Shown here: piece after piece, positions 1-9,640 of the stretch
How positions within the stretch are numbered: the first letter of the stretch is position 1
Layout: each line of letters starts with the position of its first letter
Assembly (NCBI RefSeq): GCF_030730865.1
Contig: NZ_JAVALZ010000003.1
Span: 248,001-312,000, forward strand
Length of the DNA stretch: 64,000 nt
Direction of reading: 5' to 3'
DNA from: Uliginosibacterium sp. 31-16
GTDB taxonomy: Bacteria; Pseudomonadota; Gammaproteobacteria; Burkholderiales; Rhodocyclaceae
Position numbers and translations under genes: made by a program
The notes under the pieces: generated by a model
Told to the model about the DNA's origin: nothing
What the model saw: only the letters and a program-made list of their open reading frames with translations
Database searches by the model: none

Positions 1-332
1 AGATCCTCGATATCGAGAAGCAGGTGCTGCAGACCGAAATCAAGGACAAGTCGAAAACCTGGAATACGGCGCGCACCGAAGCACTGGAACTTGAAAATCT
101 GATCGAAGTGGCCAAGGCCACCATGATCTCGGCTAACGCCCGCACCGAATCGCGCGGCGCTCACGTGCGCGACGATGCGCCGGATACTCCCGAGCATCCG
201 AATGGCCGTGACGACGCCAACTGGCTCAAGCATTCCCTGTGGTACCGCGAAGGCAATCGTCTGGAATACAAGCCGGTTAACCTCAAGCCGCTGACCGTTG
301 AAAGCGTTGCGTTGAAAACGCGTGCCTACTGA
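1..332 (+). CDS. sdhA: Succinate dehydrogenase flavoprotein subunit, C-terminal end (partial)
   Basis: The gene enters from the left edge; about 109 C-terminal residues are present and it ends in a TGA 20 bases before sdhB. The visible part holds the ARTESRGAH stretch and the HPNGRDDANWLKH segment typical of the C-terminal domain of SdhA, the FAD-bearing subunit that oxidises succinate to fumarate in complex II at the inner membrane. Its position directly upstream of sdhB supports the call. The FAD-binding domain and catalytic residues lie outside the window. Confidence 0.93.
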   Translation, partial: ILDIEKQVLQTEIKDKSKTWNTARTEALELENLIEVAKATMISANARTESRGAHVRDDAPDTPEHPNGRDDANWLKHSLWYREGNRLEYKPVNLKPLTVESVALKTRAY

Positions 333-352
333 TTGCCCGGAGCCGAGAAGAA

Positions 353-1063
353 ATGACCTCCCGTACCGTCAAATTCAAGATCTACCGCTACGATCCGGAC
401 AAGGACGCAGCGCCTTACATGCAGGACATCTCGGTCGAACTCGATCCGTCCGATCGCAAGTTGCTGGATGCTCTGGTGAAGATCAAGGCGCTGGATGATT
501 CGATGTCCTACCGCCGCTCCTGTCGCGAAGGTGTCTGTGGTTCGGATGCCATGAACATCAACGGCAAGAACGGTCTGGCTTGTCTCACCGATATCGACAG
601 CCTGCCGCAGCCGATCACCTTGCGCCCCTTGCCGGGTCTGCCGGTGATTCGCGACCTGATCGTGGACATGACCCAGTTCTTCAAGCAATACCACTCGATC
701 AAGCCGTATGTGGTGAACAACTCGCCGGCCCCGGAAATGGAACGCCTGCAGACGCCAGAAGAGCGCGAAGAGCTCAATGGCCTCTACGAGTGCATTCTCT
801 GCGCCTGCTGTTCGACGAGTTGTCCGAGCTTCTGGTGGAATCCGGACAAGTTTGTCGGTCCGGCCGGTTTGCTCGCCGCTTATCGTTTCATTGCAGATAC
901 CCGTGATGAAGCCACCAACGAGCGTCTGGATAACCTTGAAGATCCGTATCGGCTGTTCCGTTGTCACACCATCATGAATTGCGTGGATGTGTGCCCGAAA
1001 CATCTGAACCCGACCAAGGCCATTGGCAAGATCAAAGAGCTGATGCTCTCAAGGACAGTCTGA
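353..1063 (+). CDS. sdhB: Succinate dehydrogenase iron-sulfur subunit
   Basis: A 236-residue protein of normal family length, carrying electrons from SdhA to quinone in complex II. The N-terminal ferredoxin domain shows the [2Fe-2S] ligands in SCREGVCGSDAM and the later LAC. The C-terminal domain has CILCACCSTSCP and CHTIMNCVDVCPKHLNP, supplying the [4Fe-4S] and [3Fe-4S] ligands. The WWNPDKF stretch after the first cluster motif is typical of the family. It follows sdhA by 20 bases and precedes sdhE by 3, so these are clearly one operon. Confidence 0.97.
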   Translation: MTSRTVKFKIYRYDPDKDAAPYMQDISVELDPSDRKLLDALVKIKALDDSMSYRRSCREGVCGSDAMNINGKNGLACLTDIDSLPQPITLRPLPGLPVIRDLIVDMTQFFKQYHSIKPYVVNNSPAPEMERLQTPEEREELNGLYECILCACCSTSCPSFWWNPDKFVGPAGLLAAYRFIADTRDEATNERLDNLEDPYRLFRCHTIMNCVDVCPKHLNPTKAIGKIKELMLSRTV

Positions 1064-1066
1064 GCG

Positions 1067-2671
1067 ATGGCAGACCTGCATCCACTGCGCGAGAAGATCA
1101 GGTGGCGGGCACGTCGTGGCTTGCTGGAGATCGACCTTTTCTTCACCCGCTTTGCGGCAACAGAGCTCGACAAGCTCACTGAAACACAACTTCTCGATTT
1201 GCAGGATTTGCTGACCTGCGATGACCATGAATTGTGGGCCATGCTTAACGGCAAGCAGGAATGCACGGTCGACAAGTGGAAAAACATGGTGACCCTGCTG
1301 CGGCAGAGTGCGCCAGCGATACCAACAGAAGCGCCCCCAGAAACACGTTCCAAGGAAGGGAATGAAGGCATGACCACACAGAAAACCGCCACGCTTGGCT
1401 TCAATGGCCAGTCCTACGAGTTTCCGGTTCTTTCCGGAAGTATCGGCCCGGATGTCATCGACATCCGTACGCTGTATGGCAAGACGGGTGCCTTTACCTT
1501 CGACCCGGGTTTCATGTCGACGGCGGCCTGTAAATCCTCGATCACTTATATCGATGGTGACAAGGGCGAGTTGCTCTATCGCGGCTATCCGATCGAACAG
1601 CTCGCAGTGAACTGCGACTATCTGGAAACCTGCTACCTGCTCAAGAAGGGCGAGCTGCCCAACAAGACCCAGTATGACGATTTCGTCGGCACGGTTAAGC
1701 AGCACACCATGGTGCATGAACAGCTGACCCGTCTGTATCAGGGCTTCCGTCGCGATGCGCACCCGATGGCGATTCTGGTCGGCATGGTTGGCTCACTGTC
1801 TGCCTACTATCAGGATTCGCTGGATATCAACAATCCCGAGCACCGCACCATCGCGGCGATGCGTCTGATCGCCAAGCTGCCGACGATCACGGCGATGGCC
1901 TACAAGTACACGATCGGCGAGCCTTTCATGTACCCGCGCAATGATCTGGATTACGCCGGCAACTTCCTGCACATGATGTTTGCCACGCCGTGCGAAAAGT
2001 ATGAGCCGAGCCCGGTTCTTTCCCGCGCACTGGATCGTATCCTGATCCTGCACGCAGACCACGAGCAGAATGCATCGACTTCCACGGTGCGTCTGTCGGG
2101 CTCTTCGGGTGCCAATCCCTTCGCCTGTATTGCCGCTGGCATTGCCTGTCTGTGGGGGCCGGCGCACGGTGGCGCCAATGAAGCCTGTCTGGTGATGCTC
2201 GATGAAATCATGAAGCAGGGCGGCGTCGCCAAGATCGGCGAGTTCATCAATCAGGTCAAAGACAAGAATTCAAGCGTCAAGCTGATGGGCTTCGGGCATC
2301 GGGTCTACAAGAACTATGACCCACGCGCCAAACTGATGCGGGAGACCTGTCACGAAGTGCTGAGCGAGCTTGGTTTGCAGGACGATCCGATGTTCAAGCT
2401 CGCCATGGCGTTGGAAAAGATTGCTCTGGAGGATGACTATTTCGTCTCCCGCAAGCTTTACCCGAACGTCGATTTCTACTCCGGCATCGTGCAGAAGGCG
2501 ATGGGCATTCCCGTGTCGCTGTTCACAGGCATCTTCGCGATGGCACGCACCATTGGCTGGATCGCCCAGTGGAACGAGATGATCGGGGATCCCGAGCAGA
2601 AGATCGGCCGTCCGCGTCAGCTCTATACTGGCGCCCCCTGTCGTGATGTCAAGCCCATGGCGTTTCGCTGA
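1067..2671 (+). CDS. gltA: SdhE-GltA in-frame fusion (FAD assembly factor plus citrate synthase)
   Basis: The reading frame runs unbroken for 534 codons. Residues 1-85 match SdhE, which promotes covalent flavinylation of SdhA ([13 protein letters not shown], then [10 protein letters not shown]). Residues about 86-101 form a Pro/Glu/Lys-rich linker. From Met102 (ATG at 1370) the sequence is a full-length 433-residue citrate synthase with catalytic regions [10 protein letters not shown] and [14 protein letters not shown], ending near [12 protein letters not shown] purine-rich GGAAGGG lies about 9 bases upstream of 1370, so gltA can start independently. Normally these are two genes. Either the sdhE stop was lost and both a fusion and free GltA are made, or a one-base indel hides an ATGA overlap at 1370. 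Citrate synthase identity is certain; the fusion status is not. Confidence 0.8.
   Translation: MADLHPLREKIRWRARRGLLEIDLFFTRFAATELDKLTETQLLDLQDLLTCDDHELWAMLNGKQECTVDKWKNMVTLLRQSAPAIPTEAPPETRSKEGNEGMTTQKTATLGFNGQSYEFPVLSGSIGPDVIDIRTLYGKTGAFTFDPGFMSTAACKSSITYIDGDKGELLYRGYPIEQLAVNCDYLETCYLLKKGELPNKTQYDDFVGTVKQHTMVHEQLTRLYQGFRRDAHPMAILVGMVGSLSAYYQDSLDINNPEHRTIAAMRLIAKLPTITAMAYKYTIGEPFMYPRNDLDYAGNFLHMMFATPCEKYEPSPVLSRALDRILILHADHEQNASTSTVRLSGSSGANPFACIAAGIACLWGPAHGGANEACLVMLDEIMKQGGVAKIGEFINQVKDKNSSVKLMGFGHRVYKNYDPRAKLMRETCHEVLSELGLQDDPMFKLAMALEKIALEDDYFVSRKLYPNVDFYSGIVQKAMGIPVSLFTGIFAMARTIGWIAQWNEMIGDPEQKIGRPRQLYTGAPCRDVKPMAFR
1370..2671 (+). CDS. gltA: Citrate synthase (internal start within the fused frame)
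   Basis: Alternative reading of the 3' part of the previous entry. ATG at 1370 preceded by GGAAGGG gives a 433-residue hexameric-type (type II) citrate synthase, the usual length in proteobacteria. It condenses acetyl-CoA with oxaloacetate at the entry of the TCA cycle. The protein begins [14 protein letters not shown] and keeps the N-terminal beta-domain ([14 protein letters not shown]). Codons just before the start (linker codons 86-101) have a low third-position GC compared with the surrounding genes, which suggests the linker is recently captured untranslated DNA. Confidence 0.8.
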   Translation: MTTQKTATLGFNGQSYEFPVLSGSIGPDVIDIRTLYGKTGAFTFDPGFMSTAACKSSITYIDGDKGELLYRGYPIEQLAVNCDYLETCYLLKKGELPNKTQYDDFVGTVKQHTMVHEQLTRLYQGFRRDAHPMAILVGMVGSLSAYYQDSLDINNPEHRTIAAMRLIAKLPTITAMAYKYTIGEPFMYPRNDLDYAGNFLHMMFATPCEKYEPSPVLSRALDRILILHADHEQNASTSTVRLSGSSGANPFACIAAGIACLWGPAHGGANEACLVMLDEIMKQGGVAKIGEFINQVKDKNSSVKLMGFGHRVYKNYDPRAKLMRETCHEVLSELGLQDDPMFKLAMALEKIALEDDYFVSRKLYPNVDFYSGIVQKAMGIPVSLFTGIFAMARTIGWIAQWNEMIGDPEQKIGRPRQLYTGAPCRDVKPMAFR

Positions 2672-2750
2672 AAGCGAGCCCGTCCGAAGCATTTGCCCGA
2701 AATAACGGGAGTGACAATCAGTTGCTCCCGACCAGAAAAGGCCAACCAAC

Positions 2751-5600
2751 ATGAGACAGTTCCAGCAAAACTCCTATCTGTTCGGCAGCAATGCGCCGTT
2801 CATTGAAGAGCTCTACGAGAATTACCTCGAAAACCCGTCGAACGTGCCCGATCAGTGGCGCGACTATTTCGACTCCCTGCAGAATCTGCCTGGTGCCAGC
2901 CGCGATGTCGCGCACGCCCCCGTGATTGCTTCGTTTGCGCAGATTGCCAAGCAGGGCAAGCCACTTTCAGCTGCCGTCACGACACCGGGTGTGGCCGACA
3001 AGCGCCAGATCGGCGTGCTGCAGATGATCAACTCCTACCGTTTCCTGGGGAACCGCTGGGCGCAGATTGATCCGCTCAAGCGTCAGGAACGCCCGGCGAT
3101 TGCCGAACTTGAGCCGTCTTACTACGGTTTCACCGAAGCAGATCTCTCCACCAGCTTCAATATCGGTTCCTTCCAGTTTCAGGAAGCCAGCCAGGCCTCG
3201 CTGCGCGAAATTCTCGATGCCGCCCGTCAGACCTACTGTGGCACGCTCGCCGTCGAATACATGTACATGGCGGACGTGCAGCAGAAGCGCTGGATTCAAA
3301 GCCGTCTGGAGCCGATCCGCTCGACGCCGTCATTCGATGTTGCCACCAAGAAGCGCATCCTGGAACGACTGACCGCTGCTGAGACCCTTGAGAAGTATCT
3401 GCATACCCGCTATGTCGGTCAGAAGCGTTTCTCGCTGGAAGGTGGCGACACTGCCATCGTGGCGATGGACACTTTCATCAACACCGCCGGCAGCCTCGGT
3501 GTGCAGGATATCGTCATTGGCATGGCCCACCGCGGTCGCCTCAATGTGCTGGTGAATGTGCTGGGCAAGGCGCCCAAGATGCTGTTCGAGGAGTTCGAAG
3601 GCAAACATGCTTCCGACCTTTCCGCCGGTGACGTGAAATACCACATGGGCTTCTCCAGCGATGTGAGTACCGCTGGCGGCCCGGTGCATCTGACCTTGGC
3701 CTTCAATCCTTCCCACCTGGAAATCGTGAACCCTGTGGTGCAAGGTTCGGTATATGCGCGCCAGAAGCGTCGTGGCGATGACAGCAAGAGCCAGGTTGTG
3801 CCGTTGCTGATTCACGGCGATGCTGCCGTGGCCGGCCAGGGTATCAATCAGGAATTGCTGAATTTTTCGCAGACCCGCGGCTATGGCACGGGTGGTGCAG
3901 TCCATCTGGTGATCAACAACCAGATCGGTTTCACGACTTCTGATCCGCGCGATTCACGCTCCTCGATCTACTGTACCGACATCTTCAAGATGGGCGAGTG
4001 TCCGATCTTCCACGTGAATGCAGATGATCCGGAAGCCGTCGCTCTGGCTTGCCAGCTGGCCATCGAATTCCGTCAGACCTTCAAGAAGGATGTGGTGGTC
4101 GACCTGTTGTGTTTCCGCAAACTCGGTCACAACGAGCAGGACGAGCCGATGGTCACCCAGCCGCTGATGTACAAGAAGATCGCTCAGCACCCAGGTACTC
4201 GCAAGCTTTATGCCGACAAACTGGTCGGGCAGGGGGTGTGTACCAGTGATGAACCGGACAAGATGATTGCCGAATACCGCGAGCATCTGGATCGTGGCGA
4301 ACTGCTCTACAACCCGGTTCTGTCTGGCCACAGCCGCAAGTTCGCGCAAGACTGGACGCCCTTCGTCAAGAAGGACTACACCGACGAGGCACAAACCGGT
4401 GTGCCGATGGCTGAACTCAAGCGCCTCTCCAAGCGTCTGACGGATCTGCCGCAAGGCTTCACCCTGCATTCCCGTGTCGCCAACATCATCGAGGCCCGCA
4501 AGGCCATGGGTGACGGGACTCAGCCGCTGGACTGGGGCATGGCCGAGAACCTCGCCTATGCGTCACTGGTGGCGCAAGGCTATGGTGTCCGCATTTCCGG
4601 TCAGGATTGCGGACGCGGCACTTTCTTCCACCGCCACGCCGTGCTGCACGATCAGAACCGTGAAAGATGGGATGACGGCAGCCATGTGCCGCTGGCTAAC
4701 ATCCAGCCGGATCAGGCTCCCTTCGTGGTCATCGACTCGGTGCTGTCCGAATCCGGCATTCTCGGTTTCGAGTACGGTTATGCCACTGCCGAGCCGAATC
4801 AGCTGGTGGTCTGGGAGGCCCAGTTCGGCGATTTCGGCAACTGTGCCCAGGTGGTGATCGATCAGTTCATTGCTTCGGGTGAAGCCAAGTGGGGGCGCCA
4901 GGCTGGCATCACCATGCTGCTGCCACATGGCTATGAAGGTCAGGGACCGGAGCACTCCTCTGGTCGTCTGGAGCGTTACATGCAGCTGTGTGCCGAAAAC
5001 AACTGGCAGGTTTGCGTGCCCTCCACGCCGGCCCAGATTTTCCACCTGTTGCGTCGCCAGATGGTTCGTCCCCTGCGCAAACCTCTGGTGGTGATGACGC
5101 CCAAGTCGCTCTTGCGTCACAAGGATGCCATCTCCTCACTCGACGAACTTGCCAACGGTCAATTCCAGACTGTGATCGGCGAGACTGACAAGCTTGACGC
5201 GAAGAAGGTCAAACGCGTTGTGGTGTGCTCCGGCAAGCTTTATTACGAGCTGCTGGCGGAGCGTCGCAGCAAGGAAATCAAGGACACCGCCATCGTCCGT
5301 CTTGAGCAGCTCTATCCTTTCCCCAACGATGCCTTTGCGGCAGAGCTGGCGAAGTACCCGAATGCCAAGGATGTCGTGTGGTGTCAGGAGGAGCCGCGCA
5401 ATCAGGGCGCCTGGTACTGGATTGCCTCGCGTCAGCATCTGGCGCGTTCCATGGGCAGCAAGCACACGCTGTATCTGGTCAGTCGCCCGGCTTCGGCTTC
5501 GCCAGCGGTCGGTTACTACGCCGTGCATAACGCTCAGCAGCGTGATGTGGTGGAAGGTGCTTTCGGCAAACTCGGACAAGATCTGGCGCCGCGCTTCTGA
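2751..5600 (+). CDS. sucA: 2-oxoglutarate dehydrogenase E1 component
   Basis: A 949-residue thiamine-diphosphate enzyme that decarboxylates 2-oxoglutarate and passes the succinyl group to E2. The N-terminus (FGSNAPFIEELYENYLENP) is the short E2/E3-binding segment of proteobacterial OdhA. Later come GMAHRGRLNVL, NPSHLE, and the pyrimidine-binding region RGTFFHRHAVLHDQ. Length is normal for the family (about 930-950). It lies 79 bases after gltA and 36 before odhB in the same direction, so the enzymes of consecutive TCA steps are probably co-transcribed. Confidence 0.97.
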   Translation: MRQFQQNSYLFGSNAPFIEELYENYLENPSNVPDQWRDYFDSLQNLPGASRDVAHAPVIASFAQIAKQGKPLSAAVTTPGVADKRQIGVLQMINSYRFLGNRWAQIDPLKRQERPAIAELEPSYYGFTEADLSTSFNIGSFQFQEASQASLREILDAARQTYCGTLAVEYMYMADVQQKRWIQSRLEPIRSTPSFDVATKKRILERLTAAETLEKYLHTRYVGQKRFSLEGGDTAIVAMDTFINTAGSLGVQDIVIGMAHRGRLNVLVNVLGKAPKMLFEEFEGKHASDLSAGDVKYHMGFSSDVSTAGGPVHLTLAFNPSHLEIVNPVVQGSVYARQKRRGDDSKSQVVPLLIHGDAAVAGQGINQELLNFSQTRGYGTGGAVHLVINNQIGFTTSDPRDSRSSIYCTDIFKMGECPIFHVNADDPEAVALACQLAIEFRQTFKKDVVVDLLCFRKLGHNEQDEPMVTQPLMYKKIAQHPGTRKLYADKLVGQGVCTSDEPDKMIAEYREHLDRGELLYNPVLSGHSRKFAQDWTPFVKKDYTDEAQTGVPMAELKRLSKRLTDLPQGFTLHSRVANIIEARKAMGDGTQPLDWGMAENLAYASLVAQGYGVRISGQDCGRGTFFHRHAVLHDQNRERWDDGSHVPLANIQPDQAPFVVIDSVLSESGILGFEYGYATAEPNQLVVWEAQFGDFGNCAQVVIDQFIASGEAKWGRQAGITMLLPHGYEGQGPEHSSGRLERYMQLCAENNWQVCVPSTPAQIFHLLRRQMVRPLRKPLVVMTPKSLLRHKDAISSLDELANGQFQTVIGETDKLDAKKVKRVVVCSGKLYYELLAERRSKEIKDTAIVRLEQLYPFPNDAFAAELAKYPNAKDVVWCQEEPRNQGAWYWIASRQHLARSMGSKHTLYLVSRPASASPAVGYYAVHNAQQRDVVEGAFGKLGQDLAPRF

Positions 5601-5636
5601 GCGCGCCTGATCGGATAAAAACTGGAGAATCAGAAC

Positions 5637-6890
5637 ATGATCATCGAAGTCAAAGTTCCGCAACTGTCGGAATCCGTTTCCGAGGCCACCCTCGTCAGCT
5701 GGCATGCCCTTGAAGGCCAGGCCGTCAAGCGCGACCAGAACCTCATCGATATCGAGACCGACAAGGTCGTGCTGGAAACCCCGGCACCAGCCGATGGCGT
5801 GATCGTCAAGATCATCAAGGCCAACGGTGCCACGGTGACCAGCGGCGAGCTGATCGCCCACATCGATACCGAAGCCAAGGCCGGTGCGACACCTGCTCCG
5901 GCTGCTGCGGCAGCACCAGCGGCTTCTACTCCGGCAGCGACTGCTACGGCACCGGCGGGAACCGGTCCGGCTGCCCGCAAGATCCTCGCCGAGAAGGGCA
6001 TTGATGCCGCTGCGCTGCAAGGCTCAGGCCCTGGTGGCCGGGTCACCAAGGCGGATGCACTGGGCGTATCGCTTCCTGCAGCAGCGGGGAGTTCCGTATC
6101 GGTGTCGGCCGTTGCGGCACCTGCGGTTGCAGCCACGGCTTCGTTGCCACAGCCGCCGGTTCCGCCCGCAGTGGAAGCTGCGCTCTCGGATCGTCCCGAA
6201 CAGCGTGTGCCGATGAGCCGCCTGCGTGCCCGTGTAGCCGAGCGTCTGCTGCAATCGCAAGCCACCAATGCCATCCTGACCACCTTCAACGAGGTGAACA
6301 TGGCTCCGGTGATGGAGCTGCGCAAGAAGTACGTCGAGAAGTTCGAGAAGGAGCATGGGATCAAGCTTGGTTTCATGTCCTTCTTCGTCAAGGCTGCCGT
6401 TGCCGCACTGAAGAAGTACCCGGTGCTGAACGCCTCCGTTGATGGCAATGACATCATCTATCACGGCTACTTCGACATCGGCATCGCGGTTGGTTCGCCG
6501 CGTGGTCTGGTGGTGCCGATCCTGCGCAATGCTGACCAGATGAGCATTGCCCAGATCGAAAAGAAGATCGCCGAGTTTGGCGCCAAGGCCAAGGAAGGCA
6601 AGCTTTCCATGGAAGATCTGGCCGGTGGCACCTTCTCCATTTCCAACGGAGGTGTCTTCGGTTCGATGCTCTCCACACCGATCATCAACCCGCCGCAGTC
6701 GGCGATTCTCGGCATCCATGCCACCAAGGATCGTCCTGTGGTCGAGAACGGCCAGATCGTCATCCGTCCGATCAACTACCTTGCCATGTCGTACGACCAC
6801 CGGATCATTGACGGTCGTGAGGCGGTACTTGGTCTGGTCGCGATGAAGGAAGCACTGGAAGACCCGGCCCGCCTGCTGCTGGAAATCTGA
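5637..6890 (+). CDS. sucB: 2-oxoglutarate dehydrogenase E2, dihydrolipoyl succinyltransferase
   Basis: A 417-residue E2 with one N-terminal lipoyl domain (lipoyl Lys43 in IETDKVVLE), an Ala/Pro-rich linker at about 83-105, a peripheral subunit-binding domain near 106-143 ([11 protein letters not shown], then [10 protein letters not shown]), a second Ala-rich linker, and the C-terminal acyltransferase domain. The catalytic motif [13 protein letters not shown] is present with His388 and Asp392. It forms the core of the 2-oxoglutarate dehydrogenase complex with the neighbouring E1 and the E3 encoded 140 bases downstream. Confidence 0.97.
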   Translation: MIIEVKVPQLSESVSEATLVSWHALEGQAVKRDQNLIDIETDKVVLETPAPADGVIVKIIKANGATVTSGELIAHIDTEAKAGATPAPAAAAAPAASTPAATATAPAGTGPAARKILAEKGIDAAALQGSGPGGRVTKADALGVSLPAAAGSSVSVSAVAAPAVAATASLPQPPVPPAVEAALSDRPEQRVPMSRLRARVAERLLQSQATNAILTTFNEVNMAPVMELRKKYVEKFEKEHGIKLGFMSFFVKAAVAALKKYPVLNASVDGNDIIYHGYFDIGIAVGSPRGLVVPILRNADQMSIAQIEKKIAEFGAKAKEGKLSMEDLAGGTFSISNGGVFGSMLSTPIINPPQSAILGIHATKDRPVVENGQIVIRPINYLAMSYDHRIIDGREAVLGLVAMKEALEDPARLLLEI

Positions 6891-6897
6891 TGGATTA

Positions 6898-7019
6898 AAG
6901 GGGAAAGGGGGAAGGGAGAAGGGTGTGCAAACGCCAGTTCTTCCCCTGATCTTCCGATCGAATAACAGATGTTGGAGGTGAGCGGGGCACCCTTCCCCCT
7001 TCTCCCTTCCCCCTTCCCA
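6898..7019. repeat. G-rich/C-rich inverted repeat between odhB and lpd
   Basis: A purine-only arm at about 6900-6923 is repeated inverted at about 6998-7019 with a single base difference over about 22 bp, separated by about 75 bases that include no gene. The left arm contains four runs of three or more G with loops of 2-4 bases, a canonical G-quadruplex pattern; the right arm has the complement. The right arm ends 11 bases before the lpd ATG, so it covers the usual ribosome-binding region. It could act as a transcript structure or be a copy of a dispersed intergenic repeat. Confidence 0.7.
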
Positions 7020-7030
7020 GGGAACCCGAA

Positions 7031-8455
7031 ATGAGCCAAGAATTTGACGTCGTAGTCATCGGTGGCGGACCCGCCGGTTATGTTGCCGCCATCCGCGCTT
7101 CGCAACTCGGGCTGAAGACCGCCTGCTGCGAATCCCAGTCATACGCAGATCCCAAGGGCGAGCCGCGTCTGGGTGGTACCTGCCTGAATGTGGGTTGCAT
7201 CCCGTCCAAGGCGCTGCTGCATTCGTCCGAACTGTATGATCAGGCCAGCCACTCTTTCGTCATGCACGGTATCAAGGCCGATAGCGTGACCATCGACGTG
7301 CCATCCATGATCAAGCGCAAGGACAACATCGTCACCCAGCTGGTCAGTGGCATCAAAGGGCTGTTCAAGAAGTACAAGGTCACCTTCATCCCTGGTCATG
7401 GCAGCTTCGTGGCCAATACGGATGGCAAGTGGCAGGTGAAGATTGGTGAAGAAGTGGTGACCGCTACGCATGTCATCGTCGCTACCGGTTCGCACGCCCG
7501 CCATTTGCCGGGAGTTCCGGTCGACCAGAATCTGGTGCTGGATAACATCGGTGCGCTCAATATCTCCGGTGTGCCCAAGCGCCTTGGCGTGATCGGTGCC
7601 GGTGTGATCGGCCTCGAAATGAGTTCGGTGTGGAAGCGCCTCGGCTCCGAAGTCACCATCCTCGAAGCCATGCCGGATTTCCTCGCCGCGGCTGACGCGA
7701 ATGTTGCCAAGGAAGCCTGGAAGATCTTCACCAGCAAACAGGGTCTGAATATCCAGATGGGGATTCAGATCAAGGAAGTGACACCCAAGAAGAAGACCGT
7801 CGTCATCAAGTACGAGAACGACGATGGCGACCAGACCCTCGAGGTCGACAAGCTCATCGTCGCTGTCGGTCGCGTGCCGAACACCGCTGGCCTGAATGCC
7901 GAAGGCGTTGGCCTTGCGCTCGACGAACGCGGTCGTATTGCCGTGGATCACCACTGCGCCACCAATCTGCCCAATGTGTGGGCGGTCGGCGATGTGGTGC
8001 CCGGCCCGATGCTGGCGCACAAGGGCATGGAGGAAGGCGTGATGGTCGCCGAGCGCATCGCCGGGCAGGCCACCACGATCAACCACGACACCATCCCCTG
8101 GGTCATCTATACGCATCCGGAAGTGGCCTGGGTCGGCAAGACCGAGCAGGAGCTCAAGGCCGCCAATGTGCCCTACAAGCAAGGCCAGATTCCATTCCTC
8201 GCGAATGGACGTGCGCTGGGGCAGGGTGACACCACCGGTTTCGTCAAGGTGCTGGCGCATGCAGAAACCGACCAGATCCTCGGCGTGCACATCCTTGGTA
8301 CCAACGCCTCGGAGCTGATTGCTGAAGCCGTGGTAGCAATGGAGTTTGGCGGCGCTGCAGAAGATCTGGCGCGCACCTGCCATGCTCACCCGACCCTGTC
8401 GGAAGCCATGCACGAGGCCGCCCTCGCCGTCGACAAGCGCTCCTTGCACTTCTGA
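7031..8455 (+). CDS. lpdA: Dihydrolipoyl dehydrogenase (E3)
   Basis: A 474-residue flavoprotein that reoxidises dihydrolipoamide with NAD. FAD-binding GGGPAG at 11-16, the redox disulfide CLNVGC at Cys51/Cys56, the NAD-binding stretch GVIGAGVIGLEMSSVW near 185, and the C-terminal HAHPTLSEAMHE with the active-site His-Glu pair are all seen. There is no N-terminal lipoyl domain. It closes the odh gene set, so it most likely serves the 2-oxoglutarate complex, although E3 can be shared with other complexes. Confidence 0.96.
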   Translation: MSQEFDVVVIGGGPAGYVAAIRASQLGLKTACCESQSYADPKGEPRLGGTCLNVGCIPSKALLHSSELYDQASHSFVMHGIKADSVTIDVPSMIKRKDNIVTQLVSGIKGLFKKYKVTFIPGHGSFVANTDGKWQVKIGEEVVTATHVIVATGSHARHLPGVPVDQNLVLDNIGALNISGVPKRLGVIGAGVIGLEMSSVWKRLGSEVTILEAMPDFLAAADANVAKEAWKIFTSKQGLNIQMGIQIKEVTPKKKTVVIKYENDDGDQTLEVDKLIVAVGRVPNTAGLNAEGVGLALDERGRIAVDHHCATNLPNVWAVGDVVPGPMLAHKGMEEGVMVAERIAGQATTINHDTIPWVIYTHPEVAWVGKTEQELKAANVPYKQGQIPFLANGRALGQGDTTGFVKVLAHAETDQILGVHILGTNASELIAEAVVAMEFGGAAEDLARTCHAHPTLSEAMHEAALAVDKRSLHF

Positions 8456-8480
8456 GCGCAGGCTTGATGCAGCAGACAGG

Positions 8481-8515
8481 GGGCAAAGGCCAAAACCTTT
8501 GCCCTTTGTTGTTTT
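8481..8515 (+). terminator. Rho-independent terminator after lpd
   Basis: The stem GGGCAAAGG (8481-8489) pairs perfectly with CCTTTGCCC (8496-8504) around a 6-base loop, followed by TTTGTTGTTTT. It ends the TCA operon and separates it from zapE, whose ATG lies 13 bases past the T tract. Confidence 0.8.
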
Positions 8516-8527
8516 GAGGCAGGAATC

Positions 8528-9640
8528 ATGGACTCACACAAGATCCTCAATGTTCCGGAATTCGGCGTGCGCGATGCCTACGATGCGCTGCTCGGTATGC
8601 GTGGCTACACAGCTGATCCCGCCCAGCTGCGGGCCATCGCGCGCCTGCAGCAGCTCTACACCGAGCTGCTTGAATTCAAGGCGAAGCGTCGCACCCAGCT
8701 GCGCAAGCTCTTCATCCATCCGGACCTGCCGCGCAGTGTGTTCCTGTGGGGCGGCGTAGGGCGTGGGAAGAGCTTCATCATGGATTGCTTCTTCGAGGCG
8801 GTGCCCTACAAACGCAAGCGCCGGGTGCACTTCCACGCCTTCATGCACGAAATGCATGCCCAGCTGCGCGCCCACCAGAACGAGGATGATCCGCTCGCTC
8901 GCGTGGCGGATGACATCGCCAAGCAGACGCGCCTCCTGTGCTTCGACGAGTTCCACGTCTCCGACATCGCCGATGCGATGATCCTCGGGCGCCTCCTGCA
9001 GGCCCTGTTCGAGCGCGGCGTGGTGTTTGTGATGACCTCCAACTACCCGCCAGACGGCTTGTATCCGAATGGTCTGCAGCGCCAGAATTTCCTGCCGACC
9101 ATCGAGCTGATCAAACAGCAGTTTGATGTGCTGGAAGTCGACAATTGCACCGACTACCGGTTGCGCACGCTCGAATCCCTCAACATTTTCCTGACCCCGG
9201 CGGACGAGGCTGCGCAACGCGAACTGGCCGGACATTTCGGCAAGGTTGCCGGCACAACCGGTGCGCCCGGTGAGATTACCGTGCAGGACCGCAAGCTGCC
9301 GGTGCGGCGTGTCGCGCCCGGCGTCGTCTGGTTCGACTTTGCCACCCTGTGTGGTGGCGCGCGTTCGCAGAACGATTACCTCGACATCGCCAGCCAGTAC
9401 CACACTGTCCTGCTCTCCGATGTGCCCGTGATGAAGAAGGAGCAGGGCAACGAAGCGCGGCGTTTCACCTGGCTCATCGATGTGCTCTACGAAGCCCGTG
9501 TGAAGCTCATCTGGAGCGCCGCCGCCGACGCGCCGGAACTCTATCGTGAAGGCCCCAACGCGCAGGAATTCCCCCGTACGGTGTCACGCCTGATCGAGAT
9601 GCGCTCGCGTGAATATCTGGCCGAGCCGCACCGGGCGTAG
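8528..9640 (+). CDS. zapE: Cell division protein ZapE / AFG1-like ATPase
   Basis: A 370-residue P-loop ATPase of the AFG1/ZapE family. Walker A is GGVGRGKS at 75-82 and Walker B is LLCFDEFHVSDIADAM around 136-151; NYPPDGLYPNGLQR and the late FTWLIDVLYEARVKL are family signatures. E. coli ZapE associates with the Z ring under stress; mitochondrial relatives assist turnover of respiratory complexes. It sits behind the TCA operon after a terminator, an arrangement common in betaproteobacteria. Confidence 0.93.
   Translation: MDSHKILNVPEFGVRDAYDALLGMRGYTADPAQLRAIARLQQLYTELLEFKAKRRTQLRKLFIHPDLPRSVFLWGGVGRGKSFIMDCFFEAVPYKRKRRVHFHAFMHEMHAQLRAHQNEDDPLARVADDIAKQTRLLCFDEFHVSDIADAMILGRLLQALFERGVVFVMTSNYPPDGLYPNGLQRQNFLPTIELIKQQFDVLEVDNCTDYRLRTLESLNIFLTPADEAAQRELAGHFGKVAGTTGAPGEITVQDRKLPVRRVAPGVVWFDFATLCGGARSQNDYLDIASQYHTVLLSDVPVMKKEQGNEARRFTWLIDVLYEARVKLIWSAAADAPELYREGPNAQEFPRTVSRLIEMRSREYLAEPHRA

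Noticed and set aside
326-1003. Long reverse reading frame opposite sdhB
   Set aside because: It lies fully opposite a certain gene and its product has no recognisable motif; high GC produces such frames.
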